Part shown: piece by piece, positions 27,250 through 35,676 of the stretch
Numbering within the stretch: the first letter of the stretch is position 1
Layout of the letters: each line of letters opens with the position of its first letter
Source of the DNA: Rhodopseudomonas sp. AAP120
GTDB taxonomy: Bacteria > Pseudomonadota > Alphaproteobacteria > Rhizobiales > Xanthobacteraceae
Direction: 5' to 3'
DNA: 64,000 bases
Assembly: GCF_001295845.1 (NCBI RefSeq)
Contig: NZ_LJIC01000124.1
Coordinates: 1-64,000, forward strand
The notes under the pieces: generated by a model
What the model was told of the DNA's origin: nothing
What the model saw: only the letters and a program-made list of their open reading frames with translations
Databases searched by the model: none
Position numbers and translations under genes: made by a program

Positions 27250-28669
27250 AGAGCTCGAGATCGCTCGCCGGTGTGGGGGAGGCGGTCAGGAAGAGCGCGG
27301 CGCTGCTTCGGAATTCCGGAGCGCTGATGCTCGCGACGGTGGTCACTGCCGGCTTGGGGTTCGGCTACTGGTGGTTGGCGGCGAGATTTTTTCCGCCCGA
27401 GGTCATCGGCCGGGCCGCCGCGTTGCTATCGGTGATGGGGCTGTTGGGACTGCTGGGCGACTCCGGCCTCGGGACATTGTTGGTCGGAGAGCTCTCCCGG
27501 TACCGAGGAAGGGTCTCCGGGTTGGTCAGCGCGGCGACACTTGTCGCCATGGCGCTGGCCGTCGTGCTCGGAATGGTCTTCGTCCATGCGGAGCCGCTGT
27601 TTGGGCAGGCCAACCTGATCGCGAGCCGGCATATGATGCTGCTGTTCATCTTCGGCAGCGCTCTCACCGCGTTCACGATGGTGGTCAGCCAAGGACTGCT
27701 CGGCGCTCTGAACGGCACTGCCAGGATGCTTCAGCAGGTGGTGTTCTCCATGCTGAAGCTCGGCCTGATCGGCATAGCCGCTGTGGTCGGGGCGACCAAC
27801 GAGATCGCCATTCTGACGACCTGGATTGCAGGCGCCATAGCTTCCTGGATTCTGGTCGATCGCATGACCGGTGGTGCGGTACGCGGTCTGCTCGGCCGCC
27901 CGGATTTCCCTCTGCTGCACGCGCTTCGGCACAAGGTCCTCGACCACTACGCGCTCGACGTCGCCCTGCAGGCACCGGGGCTGATCGTGCCGTTTCTGGT
28001 GGTGGTGATACTGACCCCGACCACCAATGCGGCCTTCGCCGTGGTCTGGATGCTGATCGCCACGGCCGCAGCGATCCCGGCCGTGATGGCGACGGTGTTG
28101 TTTCCGGTGGTGCGCGCAAGTCCCAAACAGTCACGGCATAATTTCGCAGTGTCGCTGGGCGCATCGCTGCTGTTCTCGACCGCCTGCGCGATGTTCGTCC
28201 TGGTCTACTCGCGGGAGATCCTGGCCGCTTTCAATCCGGCCTATCCGGACATCGCCGGCTCCAGCTTGCGATTTCTGGGCTTCAGTCTGCTCGGATCGAC
28301 GCTCAAATTTCATGCGTGCACGCTGGCGCGGTTGAACGACGCCATGCGCCGATCATCGCCGTGGTTCCTGCTCGGAGGAATCCTGGAGCTCTGTTTCGCG
28401 GTGGCCGGCGCAAGTTCGGCGGCCTCGAAGGCCTGGTCGTGGGCTGGACCGTCGCCGTTAGCATCGAGGGGACGGGCATGGTGCTGTATGCGGCCTACGC
28501 CGCCTTTTCCGGACGGGCACCCCGGCCGGCGAGGTCGGATGTGCAGCCGCCGCCTCGCTCGACGCTCGACAAGGCTCAAGGCAAGCGAGTGCCGCCATTC
28601 GAGAGTCCCGCTGCGTGCGAGCCGCCGTCAGGCGGCATCTACCTCACTGCGAAAGGAGCCGACACATGA
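27240..28669 (+). CDS. Wzx-type polysaccharide flippase, with a one-base frameshift near its end
   Basis: A membrane protein of the MOP/polysaccharide-transport family: about eleven hydrophobic segments from SGALMLATVVTAGLGFGYWW onward. TTG start at 27240 with GGAGGG just upstream. As read, the frame changes character after LCFAVAG (about 28405): it becomes Arg/Ser/Pro-rich and runs to 28751, overlapping the next gene. The alternative frame reads RKFGGLEGLVVGWTVAV then EGTGMVLYAAYAAF, a proper last helix, and ends at 28669 in ATGA with the methyltransferase start. Loss of one base near 28405-28410 explains this; the repaired protein is about 476 residues. It would flip lipid-linked repeat units. 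Mutation or sequencing error cannot be told apart here. Confidence 0.85.
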
Positions 28670-29454
28670 CCACGAGCCCGCTGCCGATCGCCCAGACCAG
28701 ATTCGCGCCACGCTATCGCCATCCCGGCGGCTCGACCGCATTCGGGACTAATCTCGCCTACCGCCTCGGCAAGCTGAAAGATCTTGGGCTGCTCGAGGGA
28801 GTCTGGCTCGACTGCGGCTGCGCGGACGGTGGCTACACCGAGGCCCTGGTGGCCGCCGGCGCCGCCAGGGCGATCGGGGTCGATCCCGAACAATCCCGCA
28901 TCGACGAGGCTTTGCACCGCAGGCACGCCGCGCTGGAGCGGGGCGATCGCCGCGCTCAGCGCACGGACTATCTCTGCTGCACCGACAATTTCCCGCTGCC
29001 CGATGCGTCGGTCGATGCGGCTCTGATGAACGAGGTTCTTGAGCATGTTGCCGACGAGGGGGCGACGCTGCGCGAGATCCGTCGGGTGCTGCGCCCGGGC
29101 GGCCGACTGGTGGTGATCAGCCCGAACCGCTGGTTTCCCTTTGAAGGCCACGGCATGCGGTTCATGGGCCGCGATTTCGGGTTTCCGATCCCGCTGCTCC
29201 CCTGGTTGCCCTATTGGATGGCCACGAAGGTGATGTCGGCTCGCAATTACTGGCCGCACGAACTGCGCGATACGGTGGCCGCCGCCGGCTTCGATATCGA
29301 GAAGGTGGATTACGTGCTGCCGGTGTTCGAGCTCTATCAGTGGATGCCGGCATCTGCGATCTCGGCCTATCGCCGCTTGATGCCGATCATCGAACGCTCC
29401 CCGCTGCGCAGGTTCGGAGTTTCGACCATGATCGTGGCCAGGCGCCCCGCCTGA
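28666..29454 (+). CDS. SAM-dependent methyltransferase (class I)
   Basis: 262 residues. Motif I is VWLDCGCADGGYTEALVAAGA, then IGVDPEQSRIDEA, NFPLPDASVDAALMNEVLEHV and IRRVLRPGGRLVVISPN, the Methyltransf_11 pattern. The start at 28666 has AAAGGAG at ideal spacing. As last gene of the operon it may methylate a sugar or cap the chain end. A 10-bp-stem hairpin lies 230 bases downstream. Confidence 0.92.
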   Translation: MTTSPLPIAQTRFAPRYRHPGGSTAFGTNLAYRLGKLKDLGLLEGVWLDCGCADGGYTEALVAAGAARAIGVDPEQSRIDEALHRRHAALERGDRRAQRTDYLCCTDNFPLPDASVDAALMNEVLEHVADEGATLREIRRVLRPGGRLVVISPNRWFPFEGHGMRFMGRDFGFPIPLLPWLPYWMATKVMSARNYWPHELRDTVAAAGFDIEKVDYVLPVFELYQWMPASAISAYRRLMPIIERSPLRRFGVSTMIVARRPA

Positions 29455-29683
29455 CGGCAACGCCTCGCCGAGACGTAGTTCGCGCCGCGTAGCAGGCATC
29501 CCGTGCCGGTCAGGCTTCTCATCGCCTGCCGCGAATTCTGCTGCCGCGATCGGCGTGCGCCGACCATTTCGGGATGCGGTGGAGGCGCAGCAAAATGTGT
29601 TGGGCGCCGTCGATCTCATGTTCGTCGCGGCCCCGCCTGTGAGACAGCTTGAAACAGCGGGATCTGCTACTCTTGAAGCACAA

Positions 29684-29717
29684 AGGAAGGCTTCCGGGGG
29701 GCACCGAAAGCCTTCCT
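29684..29717. terminator. Strong hairpin between convergent operons
   Basis: AGGAAGGCTT (29684-29693) pairs fully with AAGCCTTCCT (29708-29717) around a 14-base loop. It lies between the methyltransferase stop (29454) and the convergent export gene stop (29778). No clean U-tract follows on either strand, so a bidirectional terminator is likely but not proven. The remaining bases of the 29455-29777 gap show nothing else. Confidence 0.55.
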
Positions 29718-29777
29718 GATGCGTGGTCCTACTTGATATGTTTGTCCAAGTCTGTCGGACGATCCCGCGGTCGTGGT

Positions 29778-31316
29778 TCAGTCCCGCGCGACCTTTTTGT
29801 CGGTGGAGCGCAATCCGATCGGCACCGCCGGCGTCGTCGGGGCCTGCGGCGGGGCTGGCGCGAGAATGGCCGGCTCCCCCTGGATGGCGTCGCCGGCGCC
29901 GAGCGTAACGCTGACGAGATCGCCCGGCTGTAGCAACGTCATACCGTCGGATTCGATGGTGATCGGCCCCTTCGACGACTGCCGCACAATGCTGTAGTTG
30001 ATATTGTTGGCGCGCTTGGTGAAGGAGACCTGGGATCGGATGGACGGCAAGCTGCCCAGGATGCCTTCACTGGTGCGGAACTCGCGTTCGTTTTCGGAGA
30101 GCTGTCGCTCGATGGCGTCGATCTCCACCGCCAGATCGTTCTTCAGATCGGACTGAATCTTGAGGGCGTCGGCTTGCATCCCGGTGAGGCGCTGCTTGGC
30201 CATGCCGTATTGATTGAGGGAATCCTGACGGCGCTGCTCGGCATCGGACAGTTCGCCCTGCACCTGACTCAGCACCGCTTTGCTGAGGACGTTGCGCTCC
30301 ACCAGCGCACGCGTGTTGTCGACGCGCTCCTGGCGGGTTTTCACCAGCTGATCGAGAGTTTCTGTGCGGCCGTACAGGTCGAGGTCCTGCTTGGCTGCTT
30401 CGATCGCGCCTGTGATGGCGCGTTGGCGCTCCTGGCGAGCCAACAGCAACGGCTTGCGACGCTCGATCTGCTCCTCCAGCAGACTCCTGGAGTCCGCTGC
30501 GCCGATCATTTCCAGCAGTTGCGGCGGAATCTTGGGGGCGACGCCGTCGCGTTCGGCTTTCAGCACCGCGAGCCTGGCAAGCAGCTTCAGCATCGAGCCG
30601 GCCGCGCCGCTGCGCTTCTGGATTTCGCGGACGGTTTCGATCTTCATGTACGAGTCGTTCGAGCCGCGGTCGAGCCCGCCGGCCAGCGCGACGGCGTGGA
30701 GAACCGTGATGCCGGAAGCGTACTTGAACGACCCGGAATTCTTGACCGGACCGAGCACATAGACCGGCGCGCGATCCAGCGAGACGACGTTGACCATCAA
30801 CTTGTGTCCCAGTGTCCGCTCTGAGCTTTCGGCCACGGACGCCACGAACTGCTGAAGCGATCGGCCAGCCGCGGGGATGGATCCGAGCAGGGGTAGCGCC
30901 ACCGTGCCGTCCTCCTGGACGGCGTATTCGCCGCTCATTTCCGGGCGCTGGACGACGCCACGCATCGCCGACGAAGCGCGGCCCCATTTATCGTCCTCCA
31001 CCGCGATCCGCTCGTAGAAGGCGAGCTTCACCCGATCGCCGATGGCGAATGCGGTGCTGCTACCTGGCTCAGTGGCGAGCGGCGGCTTCGGCTGCTCCGC
31101 CGTCGGCTGACCCGACGCCAGCGCCGCGCTCGAGGTCGCGCGCGCTGTATCGCTGTTGGAGGTGTCCGGCATGGTGGTTGGAGCCGCAGAGGCCGCCGCG
31201 ACGAACTCATTGGCGTTCTTCATCGCCGCGCCTCCCAGCACGGCAGCGCCAGAGACCCCCACCGCGAGGAGGATGGCGGCCGGGCTGACGTGCCCGTCTT
31301 GCTCGAAAATTCCCAT
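29778..31316 (-). CDS. Polysaccharide export protein (Wza/ExoF-like) with coiled coil
   Basis: 512 residues. An N-terminal hydrophobic segment (AAILLAVGVSGAAVLGGAAM) is followed by a Pro/Ala/Ser linker, the Poly_export region (AIGDRVKLAFYER... EYAVQEDGTVALPLLGSIPAAG), an SLBB-like stretch (VYVLGPVKNSGSFKYASGITVLHAVALAGGL), a long coiled coil (about 255-420) and a final beta region (MTLLQPGDLVSV). This order matches ExoF of rhizobial succinoglycan and its relatives, which help move polymer through the periplasm and outer membrane. No lipobox is seen. No Wzc-type kinase neighbours it in this window. Confidence 0.87.
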   Translation of the reverse strand: MGIFEQDGHVSPAAILLAVGVSGAAVLGGAAMKNANEFVAAASAAPTTMPDTSNSDTARATSSAALASGQPTAEQPKPPLATEPGSSTAFAIGDRVKLAFYERIAVEDDKWGRASSAMRGVVQRPEMSGEYAVQEDGTVALPLLGSIPAAGRSLQQFVASVAESSERTLGHKLMVNVVSLDRAPVYVLGPVKNSGSFKYASGITVLHAVALAGGLDRGSNDSYMKIETVREIQKRSGAAGSMLKLLARLAVLKAERDGVAPKIPPQLLEMIGAADSRSLLEEQIERRKPLLLARQERQRAITGAIEAAKQDLDLYGRTETLDQLVKTRQERVDNTRALVERNVLSKAVLSQVQGELSDAEQRRQDSLNQYGMAKQRLTGMQADALKIQSDLKNDLAVEIDAIERQLSENEREFRTSEGILGSLPSIRSQVSFTKRANNINYSIVRQSSKGPITIESDGMTLLQPGDLVSVTLGAGDAIQGEPAILAPAPPQAPTTPAVPIGLRSTDKKVARD

Positions 31317-31794
31317 GGCCTACTGCACTCCGTTCACGATAATGCGGGCCCCACGAAGATGGGGCGACATGCAGGACCGCCATCGTCGTCCTTCGGCGGG
31401 GCAGTCACAACTTCCCTTCGGGAGCACCTCGTTTGCGCCGTGCTCGGAAACGAACCGAGCCGCTTCTAGGAGACCTTCTCGCGACGTCGTCGACCAGCGG
31501 TGGTTTGGGCCTGTCCGCCTTACCGATGCGACGGCAGCTCTTTCGCGGACGATGGCAAAGCGGGGAACGTAATAGCTTGGGACGGCCGGTCCTCGGCCTT
31601 GCTCGTCGCGGCGAGGTTCGAGCCGTTGCAGCCATCTTCTAACTCGATTGGGTAATGCCCGGGTCCTCCATTGGGCTGTAGCAGTCGCCCGGAGGCGCGG
31701 CGCATAGTGGCCGCAATGAAGCAGGGCCGCCATGGTTAGTCCCAACTGCGACGATGCGAATGTTCTCCGCCGCCGGATTCGGCGGGCGCCGGCG
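31317..31794. other. Divergent intergenic region
   Basis: About 480 bases between the export gene (minus) and the coiled-coil gene (plus). Open frames here have no gene-like features. Promoters for both genes are expected; none was recognised with confidence. Confidence 0.45.
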
Positions 31795-32634
31795 ATGAGG
31801 TTCGGCTCGGTGCTGCTGTTATCAGCGGCTTGGCTGGCCGGCGCAGCGCTTGCGGCCGAGCCGGGGGCACCCAGCTCCGGTCCCAGCGATAGCAATTTGG
31901 CCAGGCGATCCCAGCAAGCGGCGAAGGACGTCGTTTCCGAGCCGCTGGCGGTCGAACTTGCCGGTGCTCGGCGCGAAATCGAGCTGCTGAAACATCTCTC
32001 GATCGAACACGAGCGATCCGAACGGCTCGACCAGGAACTCGCCTCGGCGCGGCGCGAGCTCGATACTCAAACGGCTGTCGCTGCCAAAGCCAAGGACGAA
32101 ACCGTCCTGATCAAGACGTCCTACGAAGCGGCTGCGGCCGATCTCAGGCGGGCCGCAGAGAAGGAGCGCGAACGCAGCGAGGCGCTCGCCGCGGATCTGG
32201 CCAAGCTCCGGCTCGAGCTGGACGCCAACCAGGCGCGGGTTGCCCAGGAGGCCAACAAGAAAGCGGCGGAGCTGCGTGGGCAGACGGCAGGCTCTGCTGC
32301 GGCCAGCCCGGGCTCATCCGAAGACAAGGATCGCATCGCGGCTTTGGAGCGCGATCTTGCGGCCACGCGCAGCGACCTCGATAGCCGGACGACGATGCTG
32401 GCAAAGCTTCGCGATGAAGCCGCCGAGCTGAAGAAGATCTCCGAGTCCAAAGCGGCCGATATCAAACAGGCGACGCAGAAGGAGCGCGAACGCGCCGAGG
32501 CGCTTGCCGGCCAAGTCACGAAGCTGCGCGCGGAGCTGCAGGCCGAGCGGGCGCAGGCCAACGAGGCAGCCGAGGAAGCTGCCGAGTTCCGGCGCAAATG
32601 GCGGCGGCTGCAGCGTCGTATCAAAGGGCGTTGA
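31795..32634 (+). CDS. Exported coiled-coil protein of unknown function
   Basis: 279 residues from the ATG at 31795, chosen because it gives a good signal peptide (MRFGSVLLLSAAWLAGAALAAEP); an ATG at 31732 adds 21 residues. The rest is almost wholly charged heptads, Glu/Arg/Ala/Lys-rich, with an internal duplication: KERERSEALAADLAKLRLEL and KERERAEALAGQVTKLRAEL. A Ser/Gly break (TAGSAAASPGSSEDK) separates the halves. No enzyme motif. Placed beside the export protein, it may be a periplasmic scaffold for polysaccharide transport; this is inference. Confidence 0.75.
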   Translation: MRFGSVLLLSAAWLAGAALAAEPGAPSSGPSDSNLARRSQQAAKDVVSEPLAVELAGARREIELLKHLSIEHERSERLDQELASARRELDTQTAVAAKAKDETVLIKTSYEAAAADLRRAAEKERERSEALAADLAKLRLELDANQARVAQEANKKAAELRGQTAGSAAASPGSSEDKDRIAALERDLAATRSDLDSRTTMLAKLRDEAAELKKISESKAADIKQATQKERERAEALAGQVTKLRAELQAERAQANEAAEEAAEFRRKWRRLQRRIKGR

Positions 32635-32700
32635 CGCCAATGGATCGCACCGCTCGAGACCAACGTGACGTGACGCAGGGGCAGGGCGCAGCCGCGGCGA

Positions 32701-34392
32701 TCAGGTAAGCGCCTGCTGGTGCACGCCCATGACGGCACGCCCCGAGGGATCTGCCATTGCGGCGAAGCTGGCGTCCCAGGCGATTGCCGCCGGCGATGAG
32801 CAGGCGATCGACTTGCCGCCCGGCACCGTTTCGGCCGCGGCCTGCGTCGGAAAGAAAAGCTGGAACAGATGGCGGTAGTAATACGCCTCCTTGGTTTGCG
32901 GCGGATTGTGCCCGAACCGCTTGTCGGCTGCGGCCATGACGCGGTCGCTGACCTGCGCTTCGGCGTGCGCCTTCAAGCCGTCGATCCAGCCGTATCCGAC
33001 ACCATCACTGAACTGCTCTTTCTGACGCCACAGGATCGAATCCGGCAGATAGCCTTCGAAAGCTTCGCGCAGGAGCGCCTTCTCGATCCGTCGCGCGCCG
33101 TCCGCGCCCTGGCCGATCATCTTGTGCTTGGCATCGATGCGCATCGCCACATCGAGAAACTCGCGGTCGAGGAAAGGCACCCGTGGCTCTACGCCCCACG
33201 CCATCATCGATTTGTTGGCGCGCAGGCAATCGTAATTGTTGAGCGCGTCGAGCTTTCGCACGAGTTCCTCATGAAATTCGCGGGCATTCGGCGCCTTGTG
33301 GAAATACAAGTAGCCGCCGAAGATCTCGTCGCTGCCTTCGCCCGACAGCACCATCTTCACGCCCATCGCCTTGATCCGGCGCGCCAGCAGAAACATCGGC
33401 GTGGAGGCGCGGATCGTCGTGACGTCGTAGGTTTCGACGTGGCGTATGACGTCCGGCAGTGCGTCCAGGCCTTCTTCGAAAGTGTATTCGAAGCCGTGGT
33501 GGACCGTGTCCAGCGCCGCCGCCGCGATCGCCGCCGCGGCGAGGTCTGGCGAGCCTTTCAGGCCGATGGCGAAAGAATGCAGCCGCGGCCACCACGCTTC
33601 GCTCCGATCACCATCTTCGATGCGGCGGCGTGCGTAGCGCGCGGCCACGGCGGCGACCAGCGATGAATCGAGCCCGCCGGACAGCAGCACGCCGTAGGGT
33701 ACATCGGTCATCAGCTGGCGGTGCACCGCACGTTCGAACGCCTCGCGCAGCGCCACGCGGTCGGCCGCCACGTTCTCGACCGACTTGTAGTCGCGCCAGG
33801 GGCGCACGTAGTAGCGGGTGAGGGTGTCGGTTCCGCTGTCGTACCAATGCCCCGGCGGGAACTGCGCGGCGTCGGCGCAGATATCGACCAAGGCTTTCAA
33901 CTCCGAGGCCACCACCAGGCGGCCATCCTTGTCGTGGCCCCAATACAGCGGCACTACGCCGATCGGATCGCGCGCGATCAGCACGCGCTGCCGACGGGAA
34001 TCCCATAGCGCGAACGCGAAGATTCCATTGATGCGGTTGAGGAAGGAGGCCGGGGTGTCTTCGCGATACAGCGCGTTGATCACCTCGCAGTCCGAACCGG
34101 TCTGGAAGGCGTAAGGCTGGATCAGCTCCGCCTTCAGTTCGAGATGATTGTAGATTTCGCCATTGACCGCCAGCGCCAGGTTGGAGTCTTCGGACAACAG
34201 CGGCTGCGCGCCGCCGGCCGGGTCGACGATCGACAGGCGCTCATGGACCATGATCGCGCCGGCGTCGACGTACACGCCGCTCCAGTCCGGTCCTCGGTGG
34301 CGCTGGCGCCGGGAAAGATCGACGCAGGTTCGGCGCAGGGCCGAATGATCGTCATCGTCCTGCAGGCCGAAAATGCCGAAAATCGAGCACAT
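32701..34392 (-). CDS. asnB: Asparagine synthetase B, glutamine-hydrolysing
   Basis: 563 residues, closely similar by eye to E. coli AsnB across the whole length. Cys2 (MCSIFGIFG) is the glutaminase nucleophile; RHRGPDWSG, HERLSIVD and NGEIYNH follow. The synthetase domain has the PP-loop LLSGGLDSS, ETYDVTTIRASTPM and VLSGEGSDEIFGGYLYFHKAPN. It makes Asn from Asp, Gln and ATP. It is the last gene of a five-gene operon, 41 bases after the dehydrogenase-like gene. The upstream adenylation domain has an Asn-type pocket, so this copy probably supplies that pathway. Confidence 0.95.
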   Translation of the reverse strand: MCSIFGIFGLQDDDDHSALRRTCVDLSRRQRHRGPDWSGVYVDAGAIMVHERLSIVDPAGGAQPLLSEDSNLALAVNGEIYNHLELKAELIQPYAFQTGSDCEVINALYREDTPASFLNRINGIFAFALWDSRRQRVLIARDPIGVVPLYWGHDKDGRLVVASELKALVDICADAAQFPPGHWYDSGTDTLTRYYVRPWRDYKSVENVAADRVALREAFERAVHRQLMTDVPYGVLLSGGLDSSLVAAVAARYARRRIEDGDRSEAWWPRLHSFAIGLKGSPDLAAAAIAAAALDTVHHGFEYTFEEGLDALPDVIRHVETYDVTTIRASTPMFLLARRIKAMGVKMVLSGEGSDEIFGGYLYFHKAPNAREFHEELVRKLDALNNYDCLRANKSMMAWGVEPRVPFLDREFLDVAMRIDAKHKMIGQGADGARRIEKALLREAFEGYLPDSILWRQKEQFSDGVGYGWIDGLKAHAEAQVSDRVMAAADKRFGHNPPQTKEAYYYRHLFQLFFPTQAAAETVPGGKSIACSSPAAIAWDASFAAMADPSGRAVMGVHQQALT

Positions 34393-34433
34393 GACAGAGA
34401 CTCCGGACGCGAAAGGAATCGGGCTTCACGAAC

Positions 34434-35606
34434 TCACATCAGCGATGCGATCACCTCCAGCATCACTTCCGTCGCGCCGCCGGCAATGGACAGCATGCGC
34501 GCGTCGCGTGCGATCCGCTCGATCGCACTCTCGCGCATGACACCCATGGCGCCGTGAAACTGCACGCACGCATAAGCGACCTCGTTGACCAACTCGCCGC
34601 TTAGGGCCTTGAGCATCGAGATCTCTCGCAGGCAGTCGTCATCCCCTGCCATGCGCCAGGCCGTGGCATAGAGGAACTCGCGCGCCGCTTCGACTTTCGC
34701 AGACAGCATCGCGAGACGATGGCGGATCGCCTGCATGTCCCATAGAGCGCCACCAAAGGCCCGGCGGGCCTTCAACCAAACCAGAGTGGTATCGAGCGCG
34801 GCACCGGCCATTCCGAGAGCCATCGCGGCAAGCACGAGGCGCTCGTTCTGCAGGTTGCGCATCATGGCGTAGAAGCCCTGGCCTTCGACGCCGAGCATGT
34901 TCTCTGCGGGGATACGGCAATTATCGAAGACCAGTTCCGCGGTATCGGAGGAACGCCAGCCGTGCTTGTCGAGTTCGCGGGCGACGCTGAGGCCCGGCGT
35001 CTCCTTCTCGACCAGAAACATCGAGATGCCGTTGGCTCCTGCCGAGGCATTGGTCGTCGCCGCGACGCAGTAGAGATCCGCGTGAACGCCGTTCGTGATG
35101 TAGAGTTTGGCTCCATCCAGGACGAAGAAGTCGCCGTCCCGGCGCGCGCGCGTGCGGATCGCCTTGATGTCCGACCCGGCGTCCGGCTCCGTGATCGCCA
35201 CCGCGGTAATGACGGCGCCACTGACGATCTGCGGCATCCAGCGGTCGCGTTGGGCTCGGCTGCCGTCGTGGAAGACGTAGCCGGAAGCCATATCGGTCTG
35301 GACCAGGATCGTATCGGCGACGCCGCCATAGGTGGAGCGACCGAGCTCTTCGGCGAACACGACCGATGCCACCGCGTCCATCTCGGCGCCGCCATATTCG
35401 GCCGGGTAGCGGATGCCGAGGAAGCCGAGTTCGCCCATGCGGCGCAGGATTGGACGCGGAACAAAGCCGTCCTGCTCCCAGCGGTGTGCAGAGGGCTTGA
35501 TCACCTCTTCGACGAAGCGGCGAACCTGATCGCGCAAGGCCTCGTACTCGCCCGCCGCCCAAGGCAGGCCGGGTCCTTGCGGCGATACCCAAGCCTTGTC
35601 CATCAT
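34434..35606 (-). CDS. Acyl-CoA-dehydrogenase-like flavoprotein in an NRPS operon
   Basis: 390 residues; ATG at 35606 (a second ATG is adjacent) after AGAGGGGACA. FAD/substrate signatures ITAVAITEPDAGSDIKAIRTRA and VQFHGAMGVMRESAIERIARD are present. The usual C-terminal base (YEGT) is replaced by IAGGATEVM. A Glu lies instead in NERLVLAAMALGMAG, the position of the base in isovaleryl- and long-chain acyl-CoA dehydrogenases. In this operon the likely substrate is an aminoacyl group on the carrier protein, as with prolyl-carrier oxidases (PltE/RedW type), giving an alpha,beta-unsaturated or imine product. A free acyl-CoA substrate remains possible. Confidence 0.88.
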   Translation of the reverse strand: MMDKAWVSPQGPGLPWAAGEYEALRDQVRRFVEEVIKPSAHRWEQDGFVPRPILRRMGELGFLGIRYPAEYGGAEMDAVASVVFAEELGRSTYGGVADTILVQTDMASGYVFHDGSRAQRDRWMPQIVSGAVITAVAITEPDAGSDIKAIRTRARRDGDFFVLDGAKLYITNGVHADLYCVAATTNASAGANGISMFLVEKETPGLSVARELDKHGWRSSDTAELVFDNCRIPAENMLGVEGQGFYAMMRNLQNERLVLAAMALGMAGAALDTTLVWLKARRAFGGALWDMQAIRHRLAMLSAKVEAAREFLYATAWRMAGDDDCLREISMLKALSGELVNEVAYACVQFHGAMGVMRESAIERIARDARMLSIAGGATEVMLEVIASLM

Positions 35607-35676
35607 TGTCCCCTCTGCAGTGTGTTGAGCACAGAAGTTGTCGTGCCGGGTTCGATTCTCGTGGGCTGTCGGTGAG

